From assembly GCA_002633005.1 (NCBI GenBank), contig NMRA01000118.1, positions 436,707 through 496,706 on the forward strand: a stretch of 60,000 nucleotides of DNA, in the 5' to 3' direction. The notes under the pieces are model-generated. The model was not told the origin of the DNA, made no database searches, and was given only the letters and a program-made list of their open reading frames with translations. Position numbers and translations under genes: made by a program. Each line of letters opens with the position of its first letter. Within the stretch, counting starts at the first letter, position 1. Source of the stretch: Phoronis australis. Taxonomy: Eukaryota; Phoronida; Phoronidae. Of this stretch, positions 13,601 through 27,300 are shown piece after piece.

Positions 13601-14105
13601 TGCTTACCAAGGGAAGTGTGTTTACTGTAATGCCGGATGCACAATTCGTTTATGACTTGTGAGTGTCAACAAAAGAATGCTTGTTACTTGATCCTGGAAA
13701 CACCTTTCGTCTGGAATTGAAACTGCACGGTGTACAATTTTGACTATATCAAAAAACTATCCATAATAAAATTACAACGGAAAGCACATAGATACTTATC
13801 TGTAAATTCGACCTGGCACATTTGACACTGAGAATTCCATTTAAACAATACGAGAAAGAAGCCGTTAAATGTGTGAACCGTTTTCCTTCGTGTGGCAAAT
13901 ACCATGCAAACTCATGAAATGTGACGTCGCTTTCGTAAAATGTAACAATGGAACATTTCTCTCATGTTCACTCGACGTAAGTTGTAATAATTACATGAAA
14001 TGTAACAACTTGTTATATTTTAGGAGAGGCCTAGCGACGTAAAATGTGACTATCGCGTAAAATGTAATTGATTACACTTTACAAAACTGTTACATTATAC
14101 GGCTT
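10610..14105. mobile_element. non-autonomous element with GTTACATTTTACG-type inverted ends
   Basis: The left side carries GTTACATTTTACG at 10643-10655 and 10747-10759. The right side carries its reverse complement at 13934-13946 and variants near 14040, 14056 and 14091. A longer inverted match joins 10655-10715 to 13975-14040. A second, shorter copy lies at 29995-30790: 10745-11010 matches 30070-30280, and 12755-13340 matches 30310-30790, so about 1.7 kb (11050-12750) is extra in this copy. The shared ORFs at 10745 and 30067 come from the repeat and are not convincing genes. Confidence 0.6.
12591..12740. repeat. repeat shared with 5496-5640
   Basis: The two stretches share long near-identical runs, for example AAATCGCTTTTGGCAAGAAA and GTAGTAAGTATTTTCGGATA. 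It lies in the part of the 10610-14105 element that is missing from the 30-kb copy, so it is probably a separate nested insertion. Confidence 0.75.
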
Positions 14106-14574
14106 ATCACGGCACATCATTCTAATACCACTAGAGAACAGTAAAAAATGGCCACTAGGTGGCCGAATCCGTTCAAAAACGTGAAAGTGGCGCCATTTTG
14201 CTAATACTAAAGACACCTAATAGCCAAATTTCTCAAAGTCCGTTTAGGAACACCGATGATACAGAGGCAAACGTAAAAAACTAAAGTTGCTAAAATATGA
14301 ATATGTATCTGCATAAAAATTGAAAAAAAACATTTAAAAGGATACTAACACCTGTTGAGGTGATTTCAATGCTCATTATCTCCCCTAATAATGCACCAGT
14401 GGCATCTCACTTAAGTGATAATTAAAAGCAACAATTCACTAAAAACACTCATTCTGTCAAAGAATAGGTATTACAGTTCTTGATGGGCGGTCTTCCCCTG
14501 CAGTTACTGTGTCACTCGCCTAAAGCATAGGCAATGGTTGTCCATTTAGCAGACTTTGAAAGGAGTTTTCGCAT

Positions 14575-14580
14575 TTTAAT
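14575..14580 (-). promoter_or_regulatory. possible polyadenylation signal ATTAAA of the receptor gene
   Basis: It reads ATTAAA on the minus strand about 350 bases past the stop at 14932. No AATAAA was seen closer, so this is the best candidate, though weak. Confidence 0.3.
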
Positions 14581-14931
14581 CCAAACTTCTGAGGGTTGAC
14601 AAGTGTTACAAAGCCTCATTTTGCTTCAGAGAGATGGATGGGAATGTTATCATTTATATCTGTTCATACGTCAAAACCGGTTTTAGTATCGCTTTAAGAG
14701 GCAAGCAGATTTGTTGACAATGTTTAGAAGATGCATTATACATGTAAGATAAATACTCACAGAATTTTACTATACATTTTCAGAAACAATCTTAGAATTG
14801 AGATGAATTTGCCAAATATGTCTGTCTTGTCACAATTATTTCTCCCTGACCCGCAGCCATACCGGGTCAATCGCATAATTCCTAACATACATATGTATGT
14901 ACGCTGTTCATACAATGTTTGTTCGTCCTTC

Positions 14932-15362
14932 CTAAACCGGTCTTCTAAAGGTCATTGAGTTTCCAGCTTCCAAAGATCGACGTACAAGATTCAAACTCTT
15001 AAGAGACTGAGTACCATCCAAAGTATCTTTGTTGCTGGTATCATCGCGTTTCGGTAATTCGTGCGGCTGTGTTGGTTCGGAAAATTTCCTGGAGCCGACT
15101 TTACCAAACAAACTCGCTGACGACGCCAAAAAGTTATCAAATATCAGTGACGATTGCTGAAAGTCCAAAGTTGATTTGCTACAAAAGTCCAAGCGAAGGG
15201 CATCTTCAAGAGCCTTCTTTCGTATGTAAATGATAACGAGAGTCACCAATATAATGATAATCGAAACACCTCCAGCGATACCACCTGCGATGGCGAATCT
15301 CATATCGATAACGACACTCGTTGGCTTCTCTCTTGGACCTTGCCCACTTTGAGGCATTTTTT
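14932..15362 (-). CDS. receptor exon 15: stalk, transmembrane helix, cytoplasmic tail, stop
   Basis: The acceptor is TTTACAG just before 15362; two bases complete a Glu codon with the previous exon. A short stalk (KMPQSGQGPREKP) leads to a hydrophobic helix at about residues 1038-1062, with an AGGIAGG small-residue cluster then a run of Ile, Leu and Val, followed by the RKK stop-transfer signal. The tail of 96 residues is rich in Ser, Leu, Asp and Lys, contains no tyrosine, and ends RRPV at a TAG (14934-14932). There is therefore no ITAM, ITIM or other phosphotyrosine motif. It is the clear 3' end of the gene. Confidence 0.92.
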
Positions 15363-18300
15363 CTGTAAATTATTAACATATTATTAATACACATAAATCT
15401 TGGTAATAAATTAAATCTTTACAAAGCGTAAAGCTGCAAGCAGCACACAAAGTATTTTTTTATCCATTTAATTGCAGCCATTAACATGTCTCAGACATCA
15501 GGAGGGCGCAATCAGGTGTGCCTTAACCTTTTGGGTACAAGCTAGATTTGATTGTGACCTTTTTCACTTTTAGCTGTAGGCTGCATTCACCTTTTGTGCT
15601 AGTTGTCCCTGGTTTCTGCGGGATTTAAACAGTAATAGCTAAATTTCAACTACTAGATGGGTCAGTCTTGAGAAACTTAGTGAAAGTTATATGGCTCTCC
15701 TTGCGAGGTGCTGGTACTGGTTTCTGTCTTCTGACGGTGGTGCTGGGGTTACATAACCGTGCCTGGGCGTAGACAATGTAGTTAAGACAGTGCAGATCAG
15801 TGGTCGGCAAACGTTTTGATTTTAGATCCGCTTATGAACATTTTGTCTGCCGACGACCCCCTGTTATCACTTTAAAAGAGTAAGAGCAATAATTTCTACA
15901 TAACACACAACTTTTATTCATTCATACGTTTATGGGAAAGATGCCGCTGAAGGTCACCACAGCACATGACATTTGGTCGATGGTTATTAGTTTCAGGGTC
16001 GAGTCACCACCTCCTCTACGTTTAATATGTGACTAAACCCTACTTTTACCATATAGGAACTTGGGAAACGCAAAGTGGCTGGAAGCTTGGGATATTTGCT
16101 CGTAGCATTCACATTAATTTCGGCTGCAAGACTGTTGACAGGAAGCAATGACTTCACCTCCAAGTCAACTCACTAGCATATCAACAAGTTCATCTTGTAG
16201 ATCCAGTTCAACGTTTGTGATATTCATTTCTGTTATTCAACCATCTCCTGAATGTTACCGACCCACAATCGATTCCCGTTGCTGACCACTGTTGTAGATG
16301 GACTAGAGCAACAATAGCGCGCGGTCTTACAAGCACTTACCATGTACTGTGAGGCGCTTTGATTGTGTTCCCGTAGTTTCCGCTCTGTTTGTTGCCTCAC
16401 ACAGGAACCCAGTGTTGTTGTGACTTTCGTTTAAGGTCAATATGAGGTCGAGATAAGCCAGTCTGGTTCCGTCCTTTTTCTTTTCGTTGCCGTAACGCAA
16501 GCCATCTGGCGTTGGGAAAATGGTGAATTTAGCGAGCTCGTCTCTCCATATGAGCCACCTGACAAGAGCTTCTGGTTTTCCAAGGTTCACAACGCATGTC
16601 AATGAGTAAGGATGTCCGAGAGTGAAAACAGTTTGTGACGACTGTCCTTTTATTACAGGTACCGATGGAGGAACTGAAAAGGGACATACATACAAAACGC
16701 GTTCATAATGCTTTCTCATGCGTGATCAGTAGCAAGTCAGTGCAACTCAAATCTAAATGTACAGTGTCAGGTCTACTGTGGGAGAAGAAAGTCACGTTCA
16801 AAATCATGTTTTGTAACACCGATATATCTATATTAAAGTGTTTTAAATCAAGTAGTAATTCCCATCACCAGAAATCGGCAGACATGATTTCAGCCCAATG
16901 ACACCGTTCATTCCAGATATCACTTACTGTAAACTCTCAGGGTGGTCTCTTCTACCTGGCTAATTGTAGAATGTTTGTTGGCCATATCAGAGTACCTGCT
17001 TGCAGCCTTCACAAGACACCTGTACACAGCTTCGTCTGAGAGTTGAAGATCAGATAAAGTAATGGACAAATCAAGTGACGTCTGCTCGTGGAAGAACTCC
17101 GTCGAGGCCCTGCCGCTGAACTCTCTAGAAAACATTCCGTTCTTGAGTCCGATTACGGGATATTGGAACACTGGATACGGTGGCGAACCTTTGGCTTGCT
17201 TCTCCCAAGTGAATCCTTTTAAGTCCATGGAGAAAGGAATGTGATAGCTGCAGTGCAGTATGGCGTTTCCGCGTATCGTGCCGACAGTCTTACTTGGCAC
17301 ATACACATTAAACAGTTTACTAGTTTCCGCGCCAGCTTCAAAAGACAACAATAATGTCGTGAACGTTTAGATAGGACAGGCACTGCATGGTGACATTTTA
17401 CAAAGCTACCAAAGCTGCAAGCAACAGCGAATGAACAACACTCCCCCCTCTCTCTTTGTAAATTGCATGAGGCAGTCACTAAGAATTTGTCGTTTTAAAT
17501 AGCATGTCTTCATTGTTTTAATTCAAGCGCCAGGAAACCTTCGTTCCATCGAAGGAGATAAATGTTGATTTTTACCGCGTGCCGCAATGAAATTGGTCTC
17601 AACTTGTTCCTGATTTCTGAATTTTCCAAGAACTTACAGTTCGTCGAATCCAGATGCTCGGTGTAAAATAAACAGATGTGCCATGACAAGTCATGTTGCA
17701 GAACCTGGTCTCAAGCAACTTTAACGGACTACCAGATCCTTGCAAGTCCAGAACACACAATTATTGTAACTGTCAAACAATACGAGAGCAATTTCATAAG
17801 AAGAAGTGGTCTAAATACACTTTTTGCTGCAAAAGAAGGGATTCTGACCGCTTTAATGCAATACGTAAACATTGTTGATTCTTCATGTGTCCGAGCCAGA
17901 CGTCGTCTCTGACGACGTAAAAGGACACCGGACTTACGGTACGAAAATCCATTCAATTAAATGAGCTACCAGCTGAAAATCTCGAATAACTAGATAACGG
18001 TAAGTTGAAGAGAAAAACAAAGGGTACATTTCAATAGCTTTTGAAATGATCTATTCACATAAAAATAAAAAATGCCTGCAGAGGCAGCGGATCAACGGCT
18101 TCGCGTACAAACTAATAAAAAGGCAACCACAACATTTGGTGCCCAATTGCAACCAAAAACAATAGCTTTGAGTTTTCATGAGACATGTGGATAAAATCCT
18201 CGTATATCTAATAAGAATTCGACCTGTAGCGCGAGAACAAAGAAAGTAAGAAAGAAAGAAAGACAGAAAGAAGGAAAGAAAAAAAAAGAAAGAAAGGCAG

Positions 18301-21300
18301 AAAGAAAGAAACAAAACATTTTAATACAAACAAACATATCAAATGAAAGTGCTCTAGCGAACGCCACAAGGTGAAATCGAATACAAATTTAAAGGCGAGG
18401 TTGACGATGAAACCAAGAACATAAACAACCATGAACACGACGCTTATTACAGCAACGTATTAGATACCCCGTGATGAGATATATTTATATACGGAATTTG
18501 AAAAGGTTCTGTCAAAGGATCGCAGACCTAGAGCTCAGCAAATATAATTCGAGAAATGGCCTCCACAGCATTGTCTTGAGTTCGCTTTCGCTCAGGAACA
18601 ATAGTTCTCGGGCTACTGACTAAATAAACACTACGTAAATTTCGAGTAGATCAGACGAAAAATGCAATCTCTAGCACAAATGTGATAGCCTAACATAGTG
18701 CAGCTATAAATAACTGAGCCAAGAAAAGAACACTCATCTAAGCAGTATATCACGAGCGAGGACGGTAAGTCGTACATGTAGTAAGAAACGAGTTTACTTC
18801 GCTGATAGCACTTGAAAAGATCTACCCACATACCGATTTTCCGACAGATCCGTCAAGGAACACTGAAGATACGGCACAAAAAATCAATTAACTGGAGACC
18901 AGAAAATCTCGAATAACTTGAGAACGGCGAGACCTAGAGAAAACAAATGGCACACGCTAGGCCATGTTAAGCGGGGCCCAGGGCACAAATAAGTAGCCGG
19001 GTCCGTAACCTCTATAACAAACTTATTTTTTTCTGCTGTTATACTGCAACGTTAATACGCACGTTTACAAGTCTTCTTGGCTGCAGTCATGCAATAAACA
19101 CCTAAAGTGTAATTATACCTTGTGCCAAGGCATACTCCATGCGCGAATACAATAATGCTACAAGCTCCTTCATGGACAATCACGAAAACAGGTGGTTTTT
19201 ATTCGTTTGAGTATCGAAAAAGGACCTCGCATCTTCGTCGTTGGATGCCATACTTGAGATAAGTACTCAATGGCTATTCTTAGATTAGGGAAAATGCAAT
19301 TCCAATTCCCGTCTGCTCGCGATGTGACACATAGCATCCAATTGTGTGGACAATTCACCTGTTATTCCTTGGCGTAATGCATGTACTGAACGAGCTCCTT
19401 CCTGAGACTTTCGTCAAATTCTGTCGGCTACACCCTTTTGTGTAGAGTTTGTGACCCTAAGTAAGTAGGCAAAGCGTTCATTCAGCTCGCAGCATGGCTT
19501 TTTTCGTCGACAATTCTCCGCAGTGGGACGATCGATGATGATATTGAAAACTGAGGTATGAAATCTATCTCGTGCAAACTGTAAGATGCCACTCGACTCT
19601 CCTTGTATTCGACAATACCTCCATCTACGAGAGATTTGGCCTTATTCCCAACCGTATTGCCGCACCATTTGGCAGAAGTGCGTCTGTGCGAAACTGTGCT
19701 TATATGCTGAACTTAGGAACATGAGCCAATATCCGAACCACTTGGGCAACAAAACACGGCGAAAAAACATGGTTTCGGATATAGGCCCATGGGCCAAAAA
19801 GCGCAGCAGTACGGTAATACAAAACCTTTAAAGATACAGAGGCAAACGTAAAAATTGCAGCGGGAGTCAAAACGGATACACTATATGCAAATTAACGTAT
19901 GGGCAGGGAAATTACCTGGGCTTACCTGTACATGGGAGCCACTTGGGCAAAAGCACGAGAAAAGGCATTATTTCGAATATAGACCCATGAGCCTAAAGGC
20001 GTGACAATGCGGTGCACGTCGGGATTGTTTGTCATGTCATCGAACATTCTTTGCACTAGTTGCGACGATGCACTACCTAAATATAACAACTTGCTGTTTG
20101 TGGAAATCGATTTAGGATTGTGTCCCAGATAACACTCAACAATGCACTGAATTTCAAACTTCTTCTCCTCATGCCATGCTATTCTCGTTAACATATCGCC
20201 TAGTGGCCCAGCGTGATTCGGACATTCAAGCTTTTTGGGTTGCAAGATAATTCTGAGACTATGCAACCCATCTGTGAGTTGACACCGAGTTGCAACAAAT
20301 TGACCGACAGCGTGAGTGCATCAGATTTTAAAAGAGAGCAAAGCTTCGGACATATTCAGGAAAAGGAAAATAGTTATGATAAGTGCTTGAAAACCAGTAT
20401 ACATAAATTTCCCAGATAAGTTGCTGGCGTTGGTGCAACTTTGACGTACGCCAGCTAGTCATTGAGTGACAAATCCAGCTCAGTAAGTGTCGTCGTTATC
20501 ACATCAGCAAGATCTTCAGCACTGTGGTCATGTATTGGAATAATAATTGGCCTTTTAAGACTTACTAGACAGTGAAAGAAAGTCAGTTGACCCACGTGTG
20601 TTACTGAGTAATATTAAGCTTTGTGCAGCTTATCCAGTATGAGATTACAAACTTTACTGCTCATCAAAGTAATCAGCTCGTTACTTATTTTGCCCATTCT
20701 TTATTCCTGTGACGATGAGATCGGACAAAATCTTCCAGAAGCACAATGATTCCAAGGAAGTTTCCATTGTGAGCGGATCCGAGAGTTTAGCATTCAATTG
20801 GAAATGGCACTCCGCGTCTAGTCAAGCATTTTGTTACTGACAAAACCCCTCGCCTTTTACTGGTCACGTTCGTAGGTTGTCGAGGTGTTGATTTGAATCG
20901 GAAATTGTGGCTTCAGCTAGTAGAGTAGCCAGCTGTTACATTGTACATGTGGGTAGTTTCTTCATGCGACTTTTAATTAGCACGAATAATTACAACTGTG
21001 AGCAAGTTTCCTGTCATCACACCCACGTGTGAAAATTTTGGAAATGAAAATGCATAGGTAGCAAAATATCGTGCCAGTGCACTCACAACATGCTGGATTA
21101 GACTGGCGCGACTGATGGTTCTTCCGTTATTCAATGCTTTTTCGAAGAATTCTCAGCAAACAGCTTCTGTTCCGTCCTGTTGATTTGCTATGATCAGCAT
21201 CTTAATGTGGTTAGACTGAACTAATTCCTGGTAAAGGTTGCTCTTGACAGAAGTTTACGCATCCCAACTGGTTAAGCATACGAAACCCAGTATCTGAGTT

Positions 21301-24300
21301 GCACTCGGAGTATTTTGGGCTGTAGATTGGGATACCACGCGTTTGGTATTTCGTGTTTCAGATTCTTCGGCCAGTTGCTCTACATCTGGAATACTGATTT
21401 GCTTTGTCATATTGTTCTCTGATGGTGGATTTTCTTGAGCACTCAGTGTGCTTGATGTGTCACTGGGTTTCGGGTATTGGGAAGAGACATTTTACTTATC
21501 CCATTCTGCAGCTTAGTTCATGTGGCTTCTTGACACGTTTCCGACTACCCAGCCATTTGCCATTGTTTCTGGTTACAGCTGAGTTGTTGCCCATTTTCTT
21601 TTCATCTCTTTTAGACCTATAAGCTATAAGTGCTAAGTACTTCAGATATACTGCTTAAATAACGACAGTTTTGAACAGTCTGTCCTAACGCACAATTGCG
21701 TTACAAGTTGCACTCTAGTTGCTATACCGACCACGAGATTGTTGCCTGTTTGCATCTTCTGTAACTTTACAATTAATAAGATCTTTGAGGTTTTAACTTT
21801 TTAACTTAGTTTCAACATGTTTAGGCTTTAACTTTTTCGTTATGGTGCAGGTCCCCTAAGGACGCGGGGCCCCCTGGAGGCGCGGTGGATAACATGGGAC
21901 TGGTCTCATTTGCGTTAACTCTTGTAAAGACCTATGTACAGAAAATCCCACCAGAAACAGCTCAACTATGGCTCCACGGCAAACCAAAAACCGGAAATTT
22001 GGCCTCCACAGCGTCATCTTGCGTTTGATCACAAGAGGGCTTGAATCATTCACAAGACACATGCTGTGTGTAAATTTCACACCAATCCAATAGGAATTGC
22101 TATCTGTATCGTGCGAACAAGGAAACAAACAAAAATTATAACAAAGCAATAGACTTGGAAAAATTTCATTTCACCAGGTAATGATAATCATGATAATGAT
22201 ATAAACCTACTCATAAACTTCTGTACCACCGTTGGCTTCATACAAATCTCTGGTCTCTTTTGAAGGCAAGTCGAGATACGGAATGTCGAGTTGGTACTGT
22301 TCACGAAGATTTCTTGCTGTATCAAATTCTTAGTGACGTTCACACACTGGTAGAATGGTGACCACGTCTTCCCTTTGTCTAAAGTTTCTTCCACTTTCAT
22401 GCAGTAGTCGTTTGATTGATCGTTTTCAATTTGGTACCGAATCATTCTGTCTCGTGAGTAATGCAAAGGTTCAACGGGATCCAGCAACTCCAAGTCTGTA
22501 AATCGCAGGTTCTCTTCAGGGTTTGTCAAGTTTTACATGTTAATTGTTACCGTCTACACATGTACTGTACCATGTAGCGTAAGGCAACAGTAGTTGTGTT
22601 TCTGCAAAATAGCCCATTGTACTCGAGGGGCAGTGTGGCCTAGTGGGATAAGTTTCCACTTCTTTTGCTGAAGGTCATGGGTTCGATTCCCACTGGGGCA
22701 CACTGCTGGACCCTTGAGTCAGGTCACTAGCTCTTCAACCCGGTTATCACTACAGTATATATTGATATAGCATTAAAATGGTTTCAGAGCAACAAACCCA
22801 CCTAAGAGGCCTGCGCCTATCTTGGACAACGTGTTCCAGAACGCCTGAAATTATATTTCTTCAGGCAGTGCATTTAAACAACCATGAAACAATTTCTCCA
22901 AAATAAACTCACTGAAAAATGTCTGTAAACTTTGGTAGCCATTTATTTTTCGTTCAAATAGGCTATATACTAGAATTCCGTCATAAAAAACAACTTTCGA
23001 TATACTGTAGACAAATATGAATGAGTGTGCATCCGTCTTAATTGATACAGGTACCCTTTTTCCTATTTTGTATATTGGTATTTATCTATTATAATTCTGC
23101 AAAAATATGAAGGTCACCGAATAATTTTTTCCGCAGCGTTTGCCTTGACAAATACAAACCTGTGAAATTTATATGGCTAACCGAAAAGCCACCTCTAATG
23201 AACTTCATGCCAGTCCATGTTCACCGAATTTCTTAAATCGTCGTAAGAAATTTTTGTCTGAATTTTGGGTATGTCAATGTTATGCGTTTTAGCTTCCATA
23301 TAGATAATTACACCGTTTTTTTTGTTTAAACTATATTTTTATGTCAATCTTGTTTTATATAAAATAAGTTAAAATGAGCGGCTCATCTACTTTGTCATCA
23401 AACTGCAGCATATCACTCAAACAGCGCCTCATAATACAGAGCAATTTGATCTTCTCAAAAGCACGCCAATTTCAAAATCACGATGAACTCGCTATAGTAC
23501 ACTTCACTAGATGGCGCTTACCTTAGGTTGCTGGGATTGTAAAATAATTATAGTTGATATAAGCAAGACAACAAGCGTCCGCTTAAATCACTTGTAAATG
23601 CCGTTTCATGTAACTCACACCTAGCGTATGACCTGATTAGAATTAAGCAAGTCCCTCTTTCAGATAAGTTTCGTTAAACAAACGACTCGTTTTTGCTTTC
23701 TCCAGCACCACAGATAGCGTTTGATAGGTTATCACGGACGTATCCAAAACGACAGTGTATGTACCAAGGACATGGTGGATATGGAGAAAGAAATAAATAA
23801 ACATATTGAAACGGACATTAACAGTATCAGAACATGGCACATTGGCCATCCATGACCATCAAATGTGCAAAGAAATAAAATGGCGAAACTTTTTACGAGT
23901 ACATCGATATTTCCATTACATAGGCCTACGAGATTAAGTATTCAGACAGAACACACCGGAAAATTTTCCGTCATGACGGCTGGGTAGAAGCAGATTTCCT
24001 CGTCAGAGTAGTCATCCTTGGTGACCGCGAATGAAGAAGCCATTAACAGGAAAGTAATGTGGATGAGTAATTCTGTAATTGGATCATTGCTGTCAGAACA
24101 ATTCTTGCTTGTCATTTCTGCTCTTAACAGCGAGCCGCCATGAAGGGAAAACGGAACTTTTGTCTGAAAACTTCTGAATCATTTTTTGTACTGTACATGT
24201 ATACCACGTCAGTCGTTTCCCTAACTTCATTCAAGCACAGTCAGTGAGTATATATATCCAATAAATCATTCCACACCAAAGTTTTGTACATCATCTCCGG

Positions 24301-27300
24301 TCACAAACGGATGCGAAATGTCATGTCGTTTTCTCTACTGAATTAACACATGAAGGTAAATAAACAAAAAAGGAAGGCCGTCAATTTATACCATAGAACT
24401 ATAGAACTGGAATAATAACGGTATCATGTGAGCTATGCATACTCGTGTTAAAGCTTGCTACCCCGAAATTTCACGAAACTGTCCAGAAGAGTTTGCATTG
24501 TAAATTTCCGGGTATCCGCTCGACTGAATTTTGACCGAGTTGTGTTGTTAACAAACCATGCCGAATTTCATTGCTTAATTTACCTTTTGTCTTTTTCTTT
24601 ATCATGGGATCATCAAGTGACACTTTTAAAATACGGTTCTAGGGAACGAGCAACTTCTCGTCAGAATTAACCAAGAAACCGCGACAAGTGCACCCGTTCG
24701 AAGTGTTAAAATGAGACGGAGTGTTCCTTAAACCAAGCTAGTCCTCCGGCAAGTGTGCCCGGAGTTCTCAAATGAGACGAGATTTAACCAGGGGCGGATC
24801 CAGGAGTTTGCGTTTAGGGCATAGTATTAGCCAGGATTTTGCCCGCCAGACATTCGCACCCCCAAACTCTCAAATGGAATCTGGGAGAATTTTTGGGGGT
24901 GGGGGCATGGCCCCCTTGGCCCCCCTCTAAATCCGCCACCGTTAACGACTACGCCATGTCCGCGGAAGTTCTCAAGTTATTTTGGAGCGGTAAAAAGTAC
25001 CAATTTTGTTTTATCAACGGCTTCGCCTTTATGTATGGTGAACAACAAACCTCCAGTTGTTGCAGCTGTAGTCCTTTTTTCTCCGTCTCCCAACGAATTT
25101 GACCCATATACGGCTAGTGAATACGCAGTGTTGGGATAAAGGCCTGAAAGCAAAGTACAATTCTACACTGGCAAATTTTACCAATCTTATGTTTGAAAGC
25201 AAGACCAAACTTTAAAATTTTTCCGTTGGGTTAGGACAATCTCTCGAGACTTGAAAACTCTGCCAAACATTTGCTAGCTGTCACGTTCTCCCCCGTGTGT
25301 GTGTGGGCGCAGGTACTAATAGCTTTCGGTGCGACGATTGACTGAAGACTGGTTCGAGTTAATCCTTTATTAATCCCGACCGTACGTTCACAAGCCTACT
25401 CAAACAAAACGTCCGACGTAATGTCTGTTCTATGCTCCAGCCACAGTGGCGGGGGGGGGGCCAACATTTTGTCCAGCTGTAAGCATTTGCGCAAACCACG
25501 ATTGTAGATGCGCATAGCACCGAATGGGGGGTGGTCGGAAATTTTCTGTTTTTTCCTCTAAAAATCCAGCATTTCCTTGATTCCGGAAGTATTATCCAAG
25601 AAAAAAGGCAAACAAACGGTGAACGTGTCAAACAGAACAAACTACAAGATAGCAGAGGCTCGAACTCACAACCTGGCGACTGGAGTGCGCGTGCTTTACC
25701 ACTACACCACCACGATTTAAGTACTATTTTCATATTAAGAGACCTACTTGTTCACGGTCCACAGCGATTGCGCGCGAAACCTACTTCTTTTTGTAATGCT
25801 TATTACACGTTTGATATTTTGTGCAATCGGTTCTTAACAAATTTGTTGTATTTAAAATAGTCTTCAAATGCCCAAAAGACCAAATCCGTTTTTCGTGTTG
25901 GCAATAATGACGGGATTGCTTTGGAAATCGTCTTAAGTTAAGGACAAAAAGAGAATTATGAGTTTCTGAGTGATTCACTAAGGCTTCGATTAAAATTCAC
26001 ATGTTACCAACAGCTGCTGTTTTTTATCGTCACTCAGGCTCCATTTTCTTTAAAAAATGAAGTAAAATTTTTTCATTGCCCAGTGGAGCAGACGACGGAA
26101 ACGGAGTCGTAGTGCGCAGCGCCACTGCCGGTAGCCTGGGATATCGCGGGATAGCCTATTCCGTTACGAATAAGCCGCGTTCCGAATTTGACACTTGAAA
26201 TTGGATCTGAGCCCCCCCCAAACACTAAAACTGCACACATTTAAATCTTGTTTCATCCGTTCAATTTTTATTACCTAGGTTAATTAATAAACTCAACATT
26301 TCCCTACGCTCTTGCTGTTTTATTTTTTTGCGGCAGCCAAGGGGGGGGGGGGGGTGGCCGGGCCCCCTGGGCCCCCCCTAAATCCGCCTATGCGCCAGTG
26401 CTGCGAAGCCTTGAATTGTGATAAACTTCTGAGACACGTTCAGCAACTGTTACACTCGTCGATTCAATAACCTGCTGTCTCTATAGCTGGCTCTCTATTG
26501 ACTATCGCTGTAACTGCTGATTCTCTTCACTGCAACTCAACTGTAATTCTCCTGATTAACTTTTTTAACTGCTGATTATCTGACTTGATCTGACTAACAC
26601 AAACCCTTGCTTGTGTATTTATAGCCTAATGCATTGTTCTAGAACTTTTCATCAATTCGAGCACATTCTAGAACTTTCCTGAATCTACCCAACCATTCTA
26701 AAAATATGTACTAGTCTCTAGAGTATTCCAGACTGCATTAATTACTGTCATGCTAGAGTCTTCTAGAAAGTTCCTCACTATACTGTTGTAAACAAAGGAC
26801 ATCATCATTGTACTGACCTCAGTCCTAAGTTCCATACTATTCTGCAGTAAACAAATTACATCATCAATGTACTTAACTCAGGGGTCATTCCAATCAAACA
26901 GAATAACAAAACCAAACAATACAAATAAAAACAATGTCAGTCTATATTCTGACACTAGCAAACTATGCCAGACTGATCGATTGTGTTCATTAGAGTATGT
27001 CCGTATTGCAGATTTGGAAAGAATTCCTCCTTGGCACCTACTATTTATGAACACTTATAACAGCACAATTATCTGTTGTTGATTGATTGATTTTTTTACC
27101 AAGCTAGTTTCAAATAACGAGCTTGACTATGTTTCACCAATTCTACAGTAGAGTTAGTTTGGTAGCATTTGACGACCTGTCTACACTGACAAACTTTTCT
27201 TTTTGCAAATTGGACCAAACCTGAACAAAAGTGTGTTATTATGGACCTCAAACCTATTGCAACGTCGTGTTCCTAATCGTGCACAGCTTCAGAAAATGAC

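Larger units (their letters stand above)
17336..19925. other. intron, no extra exon supported
   Basis: It contains a polypurine microsatellite at 18238-18312 and a decayed partial copy of the neighbouring exon-like segment at 19734-19815. The Phe-rich ORFs at 18051-18438 are the complement of the polypurine tract. Confidence 0.5.

Noticed and set aside
18051-18438. Phe-rich minus-strand ORFs resembling membrane proteins
   Set aside because: They are the complement of a polypurine microsatellite.
22629-22706. Functional tRNA gene
   Set aside because: Boxes A and B are present, but the acceptor arms do not pair properly; a SINE head is more likely.
23643-23849. Minus ORF as the missing second half of FN3
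   Set aside because: There is a long pyrimidine-rich stretch but no AG acceptor in front of the plausible part, and no donor before the stop.
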